This document shows, in pieces, positions 9,383 through 17,725 of a stretch of 64,000 bases of DNA (the stretch's first letter is position 1; each line of letters opens with the position of its first letter). Source of the DNA: JAFKKS01 sp050187875 (GTDB lineage: Bacteria > Pseudomonadota > Alphaproteobacteria > Rhizobiales > Xanthobacteraceae); assembly GCA_050187875.1 (NCBI GenBank), contig JBFWXB010000003.1, positions 108,954 to 172,953 of the forward strand, read 5' to 3'. Made by a program: the position numbers and the translations under genes. The notes below the pieces were generated by a model. It had not been told where the DNA came from, did no database searches, and saw only the letters and a list, made by a program, of their open reading frames with translations.

Positions 9383-9396
9383 GGAACAAATGTTCC
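9383..9396. promoter_or_regulatory. Candidate operator: GGAACA-AA-TGTTCC inverted repeat
   Basis: A perfect 6-bp inverted repeat with a 2-base spacer lies between the divergent RpiR regulator and enoyl-CoA hydratase genes. The position fits a binding site for the regulator itself. If the regulator started at the upstream TTG (9429) the site would be inside its coding sequence, so the two calls depend on each other. Binding is inference. Confidence 0.35.
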
Positions 9397-9539
9397 GACC
9401 AGATTAGTCGAACGATCCAAATGTTTCAATCGCGAAAAACGCCGCTCCCCGCCGCGATTTGATCGGAATGCCGCCCGCGGTTAAACCTCTCATCGGGCGC
9501 AAGAAACGGCGGCGGCGGCCGCCCGGCAGCGAGGTGGAG

Positions 9540-10316
9540 ATGAGCGAGGGCGAAGTACGGATTGCGCACGCGGGGGCGGTCGCCCAGGTCACATTCGACC
9601 GGGCGGCAGCACGTAACGCCATGACCTGGCACATGTACCAGCAGCTCGCGGCGATCTGTGCCGAGCTCAAGAACGACGCCTCGATCCGCGTGGTCGTCTT
9701 CCGGGGGGCCGGCGGCAAGGCGTTCATCGCCGGAACCGACATCGCGCAGTTCAAGTCGTTCACCTCGCCGGAAGACGGCGTGAAATACGAGCATACGATG
9801 GAGCAATATCTGGTGGCCCTCGAAGCGCTGCCGATGCCGACCATCGCCGTGCTCGAAGGATGGGCCGTGGGCGGCGGCCTCGCCATCGCTTCATGCTGCG
9901 ACCTGCGCGTCGCGACGCCCGGCACGCGGCTTGGCGTTCCGATTGCGCGCACGCTCGGCAATTGCCTGTCGATGGAGAACACTGCGCGCCTCGTCGCGGC
10001 CCTTGGCCCGTCACTCGCCAAGCGGATGCTGATCCTCGGCGACATGGTGACAGCGGAAGAGGCGAAAGCCGCGGGCTATGTGCTCGATGTCGTCGACCCC
10101 GCGGGGCTCGATGCGCGCGTCGCGGAGCTGTGCGACCGGCTCGCGCGCAATGCACCGATCACCATGCGCGTGAGCAAGGAAGCGATCCGCCGCCTGCAGC
10201 ACGCCGGCATCCCGGGCGGCGATGACCTCGTACGCCAGACCTATGGCAGCGACGACTTCCGCGACGGCGTGCGCGCCTTTGTCGAGAAGCGCGAAGCGCA
10301 ATGGACCGGCCGCTGA
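9540..10316 (+). CDS. Enoyl-CoA hydratase/isomerase family protein
   Basis: A 258-residue crotonase-fold protein. The oxyanion-hole segments are GGKAFIAGTDIAQF (residues ~58-71) and GWAVGGGLAIASCCDLRV (~110-127), followed by LGVPIARTLGNCLS in the region holding the active-site acid in classical hydratases. The usual catalytic Glu of the second site is not obvious, so an isomerase, hydrolase or decarboxylase activity is also possible. The ATG at 9540 follows GAGGTGGAG; an upstream in-frame ATG at 9459 would add a basic non-conserved leader. It lies 7 bases before an amidohydrolase gene, so the two form an operon. Confidence 0.88.
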   Translation: MSEGEVRIAHAGAVAQVTFDRAAARNAMTWHMYQQLAAICAELKNDASIRVVVFRGAGGKAFIAGTDIAQFKSFTSPEDGVKYEHTMEQYLVALEALPMPTIAVLEGWAVGGGLAIASCCDLRVATPGTRLGVPIARTLGNCLSMENTARLVAALGPSLAKRMLILGDMVTAEEAKAAGYVLDVVDPAGLDARVAELCDRLARNAPITMRVSKEAIRRLQHAGIPGGDDLVRQTYGSDDFRDGVRAFVEKREAQWTGR

Positions 10317-10323
10317 GACAATC

Positions 10324-11169
10324 ATGGCCGTGATCGACGCCCATCATCACGTGTGGTGGCACGACAAGCGCCCGCACCAATGGCCCGCGGGCTCGAACGC
10401 GGGCGCAACGCTCGACCGCGACTTCACACCAGACGACCTGGCCAAAGAGCTCAAGCGCAACGGCGTCGACGGCACGATCCTCATTCAATCGGTCAACGAG
10501 ACCGAGGAGACGAACGAATTCCTCGATCTTGCCGATCGCTACGACTTTCTCCGCGGCGTCGTGGGCTGGGCGCCGCTCGACGATCCCGCGGTCGCCGAGA
10601 AAGCGCTCGCGGCGCTCGCCGCGCGGCGCAAGCTTGTCGGCGTTCGCCACCTTCTGCGGGTTGAACGCGCGGAAGGCTGGCTCGCGCAACCGGGCGTTCT
10701 TGCCTCGCTCAAGCTGGTCGCCAAGCGCCGCCTCGTGTTCGAGCTCGTGCCGGTGAATGCCGATCAGTTCGAGCAGGCCTTCGCTTTGGCGCGCAGCCTT
10801 CCCGACCTGCAGGTGGTGCTCGATCATCTCGGTCGCCCGCCTGTTCCCGAGCGCGGCTGGGAGCCATGGGCGACGTTGATCACACGAGCGGCCGCGCATC
10901 CGAACATCGCGATGAAGCTGTCGGCCGGGATGGCGCTGGTTTCGCAGTGGCGCTGGTCGACGGAGGCGCTGCGCCGCTATGTCGACCATGTCCTCACCGC
11001 GTTCGGGCCGGAACGCGTCCTTGCGGCCAGCAATTGGCCGGTCTCCCTGCTCGCGGGACGTTATGAGGATATTTGGCGCGGGATCACCGATCTCGTCGCG
11101 ACGCTGTCGCCGGACGAGCGCGCTTCCGTGCTCGGCGGCAACGCGCAGCGGCTCTATCGGCTGCCGTGA
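10324..11169 (+). CDS. Amidohydrolase family protein (sugar lactonase-like)
   Basis: A 281-residue TIM-barrel amidohydrolase (amidohydro-rel 2) like L-fuconolactonase-type lactonases. IDAHHHVWW at residues 4-12 gives the first metal/substrate His pair; VLDHLGRPP and AASNWPVSLL are the later family motifs. The ATG at 10324 sits 7 bases after the hydratase stop. It is the second amidohydrolase of this family in the block (the other is at 591-1433) and the two are distinct in sequence, so the locus may hydrolyse two lactones or two stages of one pathway. Confidence 0.88.
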   Translation: MAVIDAHHHVWWHDKRPHQWPAGSNAGATLDRDFTPDDLAKELKRNGVDGTILIQSVNETEETNEFLDLADRYDFLRGVVGWAPLDDPAVAEKALAALAARRKLVGVRHLLRVERAEGWLAQPGVLASLKLVAKRRLVFELVPVNADQFEQAFALARSLPDLQVVLDHLGRPPVPERGWEPWATLITRAAAHPNIAMKLSAGMALVSQWRWSTEALRRYVDHVLTAFGPERVLAASNWPVSLLAGRYEDIWRGITDLVATLSPDERASVLGGNAQRLYRLP

Positions 11170-11186
11170 AAGCCGCGGCGTCTGCG

Positions 11187-12128
11187 CTAGGCCTGACGAT
11201 TGGCGACGAAGCGCGCGGCCGCTTTGAGCACCTCGCCACGGTCGCCGAACGGGGCCAGCGCGTCTTCCGCCTCGGCGACCAGCGTATCGAGACGCTTGCG
11301 CGCGCCGGCGATGCCCAGCGCCCCGACAAACGTCGCCTTGCCGGCGTCGGCGTCCTTGCCGGTCGCCTTGCCGACGAGCGCCGGATCGCCCTCGACATCG
11401 AGCAGGTCGTCGGCGATCTGGAACGCTTCGCCGAGCGCATGCGAGTAACGCTCGAGCGCGGCGCGCGCTTTGGCGTCGGCCGCGCCGAGGATGGCGCCCG
11501 CGGCGCAGGCGAAGCGCAGCAGCGCTCCGGTCTTCATGATTTGGAGCCGGCGGATGTCGTCCTCGGTCAGATGCTGCGGCTTGCCGTCGCCGAAGCGGCC
11601 TTCGGCCGCGAGATCGAGCATCTGCCCGCCGACCATGCCGCCGATGCCGGATGCGCGCGCCAACGCGGTGACGAGCTCGACGCGCACGGCGGCATCGCGA
11701 TGCGTCTGCGGCCGCGCGAGCACGTCGAAGGCGAGCGTCAAGAGCGCGTCACCGGCGAGGATGGCGGTCGCCTGATCGAAGGCGATATGCACGGTCGGCC
11801 GGCCACGACGCAGGTCGTCGTCATCCATGGCCGGCAGGTCGTCATGGATCAGCGAATAGCAGTGCACGAATTCCAGGGCGGCGCCGGTGAAGTGCGCCTG
11901 CGCCGCCGGAACGCCGAACAGCGCCGCCGTCTCCACCACCAGGAACGGCCGCAGCCGCTTGCCGCCACCGAGGCAGGCATGGCGCATCGCGTCCATGACG
12001 CGCTTGGGGCGCGTGGTCTCACCCGCCAACGGCGCATCGGAGAGAAGGTCGCTCAACACGCCCTCGGCGTCGCGGGCCACCGCGGTGAGGCGGTCGGCAA
12101 GGAGGGCGTCGGCGTCTTTTAGAGGCAT
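11187..12128 (-). CDS. ispA: Polyprenyl synthetase, farnesyl diphosphate synthase type
   Basis: A 313-residue trans-prenyltransferase making farnesyl (or geranylgeranyl) diphosphate from IPP and allylic diphosphates. The first Asp-rich motif is LIHDDLPAMDDDDLRRG with the short four-residue spacer of bacterial FPP synthases; the second is AFQIADDLLD. GGGKRLRPFLV is the conserved IPP/DMAPP-binding segment. The ATG at 12128 (MPLKDADAL) is favoured over an in-frame upstream start at 12182 because AGGATCATTATC precedes it. It is convergent with the amidohydrolase gene and divergent from mtgA. The exact chain length of the product cannot be fixed, so the symbol is tentative. Confidence 0.88.
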   Translation of the reverse strand: MPLKDADALLADRLTAVARDAEGVLSDLLSDAPLAGETTRPKRVMDAMRHACLGGGKRLRPFLVVETAALFGVPAAQAHFTGAALEFVHCYSLIHDDLPAMDDDDLRRGRPTVHIAFDQATAILAGDALLTLAFDVLARPQTHRDAAVRVELVTALARASGIGGMVGGQMLDLAAEGRFGDGKPQHLTEDDIRRLQIMKTGALLRFACAAGAILGAADAKARAALERYSHALGEAFQIADDLLDVEGDPALVGKATGKDADAGKATFVGALGIAGARKRLDTLVAEAEDALAPFGDRGEVLKAAARFVANRQA

Positions 12129-12233
12129 GATAATGATCCTATCGCATTTGCTCGCATGCCCGACAGGAGGCCGGGTGGTCAAGAACCCCCGGATCGGCCA
12201 CGCGAAAACGCCGATGCGTGGTTAACTGGGCCG

Positions 12234-12953
12234 ATGAATGCGGTGATCTCTTCCGGGCGGAGCCAAGGGGGTGCGCGACGAACGATCCGCGGGATCGTCG
12301 TCCTTGCCCTGCTGGTCCTCGCGCTCCCGTACGTCCTGACGCCGCTTTACCTCATCGTACGGCCGGTTTCGACCCCGATGCTCTGGCGCTGGCTCACCGG
12401 CGCCCCCGTGGAGCGGACCTATCTCCCACTCGCGGCCATCGACCCTACCCTGCCGCTCGCCGTGATCACGGCCGAAGACGGGCGCTTCTGCAGCCATTAC
12501 GGCGTGGACCTCGCGGAGCTGCGGGAGGCGATCCAGGAGGCGGACGATCTCTCCGAGGCGCGCGGCGGCTCGACCTTGACCCAGCAGGTGGCCAAGAACC
12601 TGTTTCTCTGGAACGGCCGCAGTTTCGTGCGCAAGGCCCTGGAACTGCCGCTGGCGCTCTGGATCGACCTCGTGATGCCCAAGCGGCGGATCATGGAAAT
12701 CTACCTCAACATCGCCGAATGGGGCCCGAACGGCCAATTCGGCGCCGAGGCGGGCGCGCGCTATGCCTTCGGGCGCTCGGCGCGCAATTTGACCATGCAG
12801 CAGGCGGTCTTGATGGCCGCGATCCTCCCCAATCCGCACACCCGCAGCGCACGGCGGCCGGGCCCCGGCGTGCGCCGCCTCGCCGGCATCTATCTTGCCC
12901 GGGCGCACCGATCGCACCACACGGCCGCATGCCTTGGGCTGCGCGCACCATAG
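12234..12953 (+). CDS. mtgA: Monofunctional biosynthetic peptidoglycan transglycosylase
   Basis: A 239-residue GT51 glycosyltransferase that polymerises lipid II into glycan strands. One N-terminal membrane helix (residues ~18-40) anchors it. The catalytic motif is VITAEDGRFCSHYGVD with the family Glu followed by GGSTLTQQVAKNLFLW, then KRRIMEIYLNIAEWG. There is no transpeptidase domain, which separates it from bifunctional PBP1 proteins. The ATG at 12234 is the last start before the membrane helix. It is followed by rpmF, a common neighbour in Hyphomicrobiales. Confidence 0.95.
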   Translation: MNAVISSGRSQGGARRTIRGIVVLALLVLALPYVLTPLYLIVRPVSTPMLWRWLTGAPVERTYLPLAAIDPTLPLAVITAEDGRFCSHYGVDLAELREAIQEADDLSEARGGSTLTQQVAKNLFLWNGRSFVRKALELPLALWIDLVMPKRRIMEIYLNIAEWGPNGQFGAEAGARYAFGRSARNLTMQQAVLMAAILPNPHTRSARRPGPGVRRLAGIYLARAHRSHHTAACLGLRAP

Positions 12954-13093
12954 TCCGGGGGCGATCGGACTTTCCCTCAAAGCTGCCCCATATCCGGCCC
13001 GGAAGAGGCTGGCATCCCCCGGCCAGTTCCGTTATAAGCGCGGCCGAACAGGCCGCTTCCCGTGACGGCCGTCCATCCCGGAGATATTGACCC

Positions 13094-13279
13094 ATGGCCG
13101 TTCCGAAACGGAAAACTTCGCCTTCGCGCCGCGGCATGCGCCGTTCGGCCGACGCGCTGAAGCGCCCCGCCTATGTCGAAGACAAGGATTCGGGCGAATT
13201 GCGCCGTCCGCACCACCTCGACCTCAAGACCGGCATGTATAAGGGCCGGCAGATACTCAAGGTGAAGACCGAAGCCTGA
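13094..13279 (+). CDS. rpmF: 50S ribosomal protein L32
   Basis: A 61-residue basic protein starting MAVPKRKTSPSRRGMRRS, the invariant start of bacterial L32, followed by GELRRPHHLD and GMYKGRQIL as in the alphaproteobacterial form. The zinc-binding Cys residues of some L32 proteins are absent, so this is the Cys-minus version. A strong terminator follows at 13311-13337. Confidence 0.98.
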   Translation: MAVPKRKTSPSRRGMRRSADALKRPAYVEDKDSGELRRPHHLDLKTGMYKGRQILKVKTEA

Positions 13280-13310
13280 CCGAAGCTTGATCTTGCACTG
13301 CGGTTATCGC

Positions 13311-13337
13311 AAAGGCCGGCTGCGACGCCGGCCTTTT
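13311..13337 (+). terminator. Rho-independent terminator after rpmF
   Basis: AAAGGCCGGC, loop TGCGAC, then GCCGGCC followed by TTTT. The 10-bp GC-rich stem and T-run lie 31 bases after the rpmF stop. Confidence 0.85.
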
Positions 13338-13440
13338 GCTTGAGGCGCTGGAGCCCGCGCACGGCTGACGCTAAGATCGCAAGCTAGCGATAGACGGACG
13401 CGCTTCGCGCCGTTGCAGACTGCGCAGAGGGAGCGACGTC

Positions 13441-13848
13441 GTGTTCTTGCTGGGATTTCCGCTGCTCATTGTCCCGCTCGCGCTCTACAACATCATGACG
13501 TTCCTCATCCCCGTCGATTGGCAGGCGCCGCTGACGACGATCCCGATGATGTCGGGCGGGCAATGGACGATCAGCTTCGCTGATATCCTTTTGGCGATCG
13601 CGATCGTCATGCTGATGTTCGAAACCGTGAAGGCGACGCGCACCAGTTCGCGCAGCATCGTCGATCACATGCTCTCGACGCTCGTCTTCGTTGCCGCGCT
13701 GGTCGAATTCCTGCTGGTGCCGCGCGTCGCGACGTCCACCTTCGCACTGCTCGTCCTCATCTGCCTCATCGACGTCGTCGGAGGCTATACCGTCTCGATC
13801 CGCACCGCGCGGCGTGACTATTCGATCGAGCGCGGCGATACGCTTTAG
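13441..13848 (+). CDS. Conserved small integral membrane protein of unknown function
   Basis: 135 residues with a GTG start preceded by AGAGGGAGCG. There are about four hydrophobic segments: residues 2-22 (LLGFPLLIVPLALYNIMTFL region), 43-60, 75-92 and 97-112. The C-terminus is short and charged (RTARRDYSIERGDTL). No catalytic motif is seen. It has alphaproteobacterial codon use and stands alone between rpmF and the gamma-glutamyltransferase gene, 50 bases before the latter's start. Function unknown. Confidence 0.75.
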   Translation: MFLLGFPLLIVPLALYNIMTFLIPVDWQAPLTTIPMMSGGQWTISFADILLAIAIVMLMFETVKATRTSSRSIVDHMLSTLVFVAALVEFLLVPRVATSTFALLVLICLIDVVGGYTVSIRTARRDYSIERGDTL

Positions 13849-13898
13849 TCACCGCCTCACCCTGCTTGGATTGCCTCAGCTTCGGAGTTCATTCGACC

Positions 13899-15479
13899 AT
13901 GCGTGATTTCCATTTGCCCGGCCGCTCGCCTGTCTTCGCCTCGGAAGGCATGGCGGCGACCGCGCATCCGCTCGCGACGCTCGCCGCGATCGATGTCCTG
14001 CGCGAGGGCGGCACGGCCGCAGACGCGGCTGTCACCGCGGTGGCGGTGCTCTGCGTCATCGAGCCGGCGATGACCGGCATCGGCGGCGACTGCTTCTGCA
14101 TGGTGGCAAAGCCGGACAAGCCGATCTGGGGATACAACGGGTCCGGCCGCGCGCCGGGCGCGCTGCGCATCGAGGCGTTGATCGAACAGGGCGTCAAGAC
14201 GATCGGCCCGGATTCGATCCACTCCGTCACCGTCCCCGGTGCGATCGAGGCGTGGGAAGCGGTCCTGAAAGCGCACGGACGCTTCGGGCTCGACCGCGCC
14301 TTGGCACCCGCGATCCACTTTGCCGAGAACGGCTTTCCGGTCGCGCCGCGCGTCGCTTACGACTGGAACAATGCGGCGGCGAAGCTCGGCGCCGACGCCG
14401 GCGGCGCACGCCATTATCTCAAGGATGGAAAGGCCCCAACGCCGGGCATGGTCGTCAAGCTCCCGGCGCTCGCCGCAACGCTGAAAGCGATCGCCGCCAA
14501 GGGATCGCGCGCCTTCTACGAAGGGCCGATCGCCGCGGAGATCGCTGCCACCGTCAAAGCGCGTGGCGGGTTCCTGAGCGCCGACGACCTTGCGGCGCAT
14601 CGCGGTTACGAGCAGACGCCGATTTCGACCAATTACCGCGGGCTTGATCTCGTCGAGCTGCCGCCGAACGGCCAGGGACTGACCGCGCTGATCATGTTGA
14701 ACATGCTCGAGCGGTTCGACGTGGCCGCGCTCGATCCCGTCGGGCCCGAGCGCTTCCATCTCGTGCTCGAAGCTGCGCGCATGGCCTACGCCGCGCGCGA
14801 TGCGCATGTCGCCGACACCGACTTCATGCGGGTGGCGACCGAAAAGCTGCTCGACAAGACATTCGCAGCGACGCTCGCTGCAAAGCTCGACCCCGCGCGG
14901 CGGGTCGCCATTCCGCCGGCGCCGACGCCAGGCAGTGACACCACCTATGTCACGATCGTCGACCGCGACCGCACCGCGGTGTCACTGATCAATTCACTCT
15001 ATCATATTTTCGGAACCGGCATCACCACGGACCAAAGCGGCATCGTGCTGCATAGCCGCGGCTCGTGTTTCGTGATGGATCCCTCGCACCCGAACGCCAT
15101 CGGGCCGAACAAGCGGCCGATGCATACGATCATCCCTGCGCTCGCCACGCGCAATGGGCGCTGCGCGCTGTCCTTCGGCGTGATGGGCGCGGCGTATCAG
15201 CCGATGGGCCACGTTCAGATCATGGTCAACATGGTTGATTACGGTATGGATGTGCAGGCTGCGATCGACATGCCGCGAACCTTCTTCGAAGGGGATGTCT
15301 CCCTCGTCGAGCGGGCCATGCCGGCGGCCACGATCGAAGGGCTCAAGGCCCGCGGCCACAATGTCGCGTTCGTGCCCTCCCCGTGGGGCGGTGGCCAGTC
15401 GATCCAGATCGATTGGGACAGCGGCCTGCTGATCGGCGGGTCGGATCACCGCAAGGACGGCTGCGCGCTCGGCTATTGA
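13899..15479 (+). CDS. Gamma-glutamyltransferase family protein
   Basis: A 526-residue Ntn-hydrolase. These proteins self-cleave before a Thr that becomes the nucleophile; here the site is DTTYVTIVDRD at about residue 350, followed by SLINSLYHIFGTGI. The N-terminal half shows EGMAATAHPLATLAA and AMTGIGGDCFCM, typical of the family. No clear signal peptide is present, suggesting a cytoplasmic member that may act on glutathione or gamma-glutamyl compounds, or a paralogue such as a cephalosporin-acylase-like enzyme. The ATG at 13899 is chosen over an in-frame one at 13866 because conservation begins there. It is convergent with the small gene at 15481. Confidence 0.92.
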   Translation: MRDFHLPGRSPVFASEGMAATAHPLATLAAIDVLREGGTAADAAVTAVAVLCVIEPAMTGIGGDCFCMVAKPDKPIWGYNGSGRAPGALRIEALIEQGVKTIGPDSIHSVTVPGAIEAWEAVLKAHGRFGLDRALAPAIHFAENGFPVAPRVAYDWNNAAAKLGADAGGARHYLKDGKAPTPGMVVKLPALAATLKAIAAKGSRAFYEGPIAAEIAATVKARGGFLSADDLAAHRGYEQTPISTNYRGLDLVELPPNGQGLTALIMLNMLERFDVAALDPVGPERFHLVLEAARMAYAARDAHVADTDFMRVATEKLLDKTFAATLAAKLDPARRVAIPPAPTPGSDTTYVTIVDRDRTAVSLINSLYHIFGTGITTDQSGIVLHSRGSCFVMDPSHPNAIGPNKRPMHTIIPALATRNGRCALSFGVMGAAYQPMGHVQIMVNMVDYGMDVQAAIDMPRTFFEGDVSLVERAMPAATIEGLKARGHNVAFVPSPWGGGQSIQIDWDSGLLIGGSDHRKDGCALGY

Positions 15480-15480
15480 G

Positions 15481-15774
15481 CTACACGGAATAAAACACGT
15501 TCCGAACGGCGCGTGCGCTCCGCGCCGTGAGCCGCACGCCGTAGGCGCTTGCTGCGGCGTCCGCACCCGCCCGCCGCCTGATACGTGTTTGCGGGGCGTG
15601 GCTTTGCGTGGCGATGAGATGAGCCAGGAACGGCGCCAGGGCCCGCACGCCCGCGCCCTTTGCCGGCATCGTTAATGGCTCGCCCCCGCGAACAACGAGG
15701 GCGCGCGATTGTGTTGCCGCTTGCGGCGGTCCTTCCTGATCCGAAATCGGCGCCTTTTCGATTTCGTTCACCAT
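15481..15774 (-). CDS. Conserved hypothetical protein (97 aa)
   Basis: A small soluble protein with a clear AGGAGACC ribosome site before the ATG at 15774. The central part, SRALVVRGGEPLTMPAKG and GVRALAPFLAHLIAT, looks conserved among Hyphomicrobiales hypothetical proteins; the tail is basic. There is no signal peptide, membrane segment or known motif. It is convergent with the gamma-glutamyltransferase gene, with the stop codons one base apart, and divergent from the GGDEF/EAL gene. Function unknown. Confidence 0.7.
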   Translation of the reverse strand: MVNEIEKAPISDQEGPPQAATQSRALVVRGGEPLTMPAKGAGVRALAPFLAHLIATQSHAPQTRIRRRAGADAAASAYGVRLTARSARAVRNVFYSV

Positions 15775-15970
15775 GACATCCGGTCTCCTGTACCGAACTA
15801 GGTCACCCTCCTCCCCCTGCCGCAAGTCGCGTGCCGCAATAACGCCGGGCGTCGAAATCGGTTTCCCCCAGTTTTTTGGGCATCCGCTTTCCAAAATTTT
15901 TAGGGTTCATGGATAGATTTGACGCCAGCCGCCCTGCCCGTTCGAGCCAGATTCCGAGTGGTTTATCGCG

Positions 15971-17695
15971 ATGTTGCCGAAGAAAAATGAGCGACCCGCC
16001 GCGGCTGGAGAGCAGCCCGATCCCGCCGAGATTCTGTCGGCGATCGGCGAGGTCGCTTACGACTGGCGGCTCGACGACGACGTTTTGACCTGGGGCCCGA
16101 ATGCCGGCGACGTGCTCGCCGTCGACGACCTCGGCGCTATCGGCACGGGCCGCGGCTTTGCCCGCCTGTTCGATCCCGAGAATCTGGTGACGCCCTACGA
16201 CGTGGTGATGCAGTCGAGCCATCAGGACGATGGCCGTGGCGTCGCCTATCAGATCGAATATGCCCTCCTGCGCGAAGACGGAGAGCGCGTCTGGCTCGAG
16301 GACACCGGGCGATGGTTTGCCGGCGCGAACGGCCGCCCGGCGCTGGCGCGCGGCGTGGTGCGCGTGGTCAGCGAGCGCCACGAGAACGATCAGCGCCTCG
16401 CCTACCTGTCCCGTTTTGACGATCTCACCGGCGAGATGAACCGATGGCGGCTGACGGAAATTCTCGGCGCGGCGCTCGACGACTCCATCAAGGGCCGCTC
16501 GTCCTGCGCGTTCCTCCTGATCGCGGTCGACAATCTCACGCGCATCAACGAAGCCTATGGCTTCGGCATCGCCGATGAAGTGATCAGCGCGGTGGCGCGC
16601 CGGCTGCGCTCGAAGCTGCGCACATCGGACGCGCTCGGCCGGTTTTCCGGCAACAAGTTCGGCGTCGTGCTGCGCAACTGCACCCCCGACGAGATGGCCG
16701 TTGCCGCCGATCGCTTGCTCGCCGGCATCCGCGACGAGGTGATGCAGACCTCGGCCGGCGTCGTCGCGGTGACGATCACCATCGGCGGCATCGTCGCGCC
16801 GCGCCATGCGCGCGAAGTGCCGGAGGTGCTCGCGCGTGCGCAGGAGACGCTGACGCTCGCGAAAGCGAAACGACCCGGCTCGTTCCTTGCCTACCGGCCG
16901 AGCGTCGAACGCGAAGCCATCCGGCGCGAGAACATCCGTGCGACCGACGAGATCGTCGCCGCGCTCAATGATCGCCGCATCCTGCTCGCCTTCGAGCCGG
17001 TGGTCGACACGATCAGTCGCGAGCCGGTGTTCTATGAATCGCTGATGCGCGTCCGCTTCGGCGATGGCTCGCTCACGTCGGCCCTCGGCATCGTTCCGGT
17101 GGCGGAGCGGCTTGGGCTCGTGCGGCTCCTCGACAACCGCGTCCTCGAACTGGTGATAGACGCGCTGATGGCGGCGCCGAGCACCATATTGAGCGTCAAC
17201 GTTTCACCAGCCTCGACACTCGATCCGGACTGGTGGACGACGCTTGGCGCGCAACTGCGCGCTTATCCCGAAATTGCCGAGCGGCTGATTGTCGAGATCA
17301 CCGAAATGGCCGCCATCCACGACGTGGAAGACACGCGCGCCTTCATCTCGCGCGTGAAGGACCTCGGCTGCCATATCGCCATCGACGATTTCGGCGCCGG
17401 CCACACCTCGTTCCGCAACCTGCGCCGCATGGGCGTCGATATCGTCAAGATCGACGGCGCGTTTGTCGAGAACCTCACGCGCTCGGCGGACGACGCCATG
17501 TTCGTGCGCACGATGATCGATCTCGCCCATGGGCTCGATCTGCGCACCGTCGCGGAATGGGTGCAGGACGAAGAGAGCGCGGCGATGCTGCGCCAATGGG
17601 GCTGCGACTACCTGCAAGGCTCGCTGATCGGCAAAGCCTCGACCGAGCAGCCGTGGCTGAAGGCGTCGCGCCAAGCGGCCGGACAATCGCGCTAA
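15971..17695 (+). CDS. PAS-GGDEF-EAL protein with degenerate GGDEF; predicted c-di-GMP phosphodiesterase
   Basis: 574 residues, no membrane segment. A PAS-like sensor domain spans ~20-135 (YDWRLDDDVLTWGPNA, LREDGERVWLEDTGRW). A GGDEF-fold domain spans ~140-305, but the signature loop reads SGNKF (residues 226-230) instead of GGDEF, so cyclase activity is unlikely. The EAL domain (~325-565) has YESLMR in place of EALxR, keeping the Glu, and retains NVSP, EITE, DDFGAGHTS, VKID, AEWV and LQGSL, which supply the usual metal-binding and catalytic residues. It should therefore hydrolyse cyclic di-GMP, perhaps controlled by the PAS domain and by GTP bound to the inactive GGDEF domain. The regulatory idea is inference. 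Confidence 0.92.
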   Translation: MLPKKNERPAAAGEQPDPAEILSAIGEVAYDWRLDDDVLTWGPNAGDVLAVDDLGAIGTGRGFARLFDPENLVTPYDVVMQSSHQDDGRGVAYQIEYALLREDGERVWLEDTGRWFAGANGRPALARGVVRVVSERHENDQRLAYLSRFDDLTGEMNRWRLTEILGAALDDSIKGRSSCAFLLIAVDNLTRINEAYGFGIADEVISAVARRLRSKLRTSDALGRFSGNKFGVVLRNCTPDEMAVAADRLLAGIRDEVMQTSAGVVAVTITIGGIVAPRHAREVPEVLARAQETLTLAKAKRPGSFLAYRPSVEREAIRRENIRATDEIVAALNDRRILLAFEPVVDTISREPVFYESLMRVRFGDGSLTSALGIVPVAERLGLVRLLDNRVLELVIDALMAAPSTILSVNVSPASTLDPDWWTTLGAQLRAYPEIAERLIVEITEMAAIHDVEDTRAFISRVKDLGCHIAIDDFGAGHTSFRNLRRMGVDIVKIDGAFVENLTRSADDAMFVRTMIDLAHGLDLRTVAEWVQDEESAAMLRQWGCDYLQGSLIGKASTEQPWLKASRQAAGQSR

Positions 17696-17725
17696 GAGCC
17701 TGCGCCGACCGGCTCGCTTCTCTTC

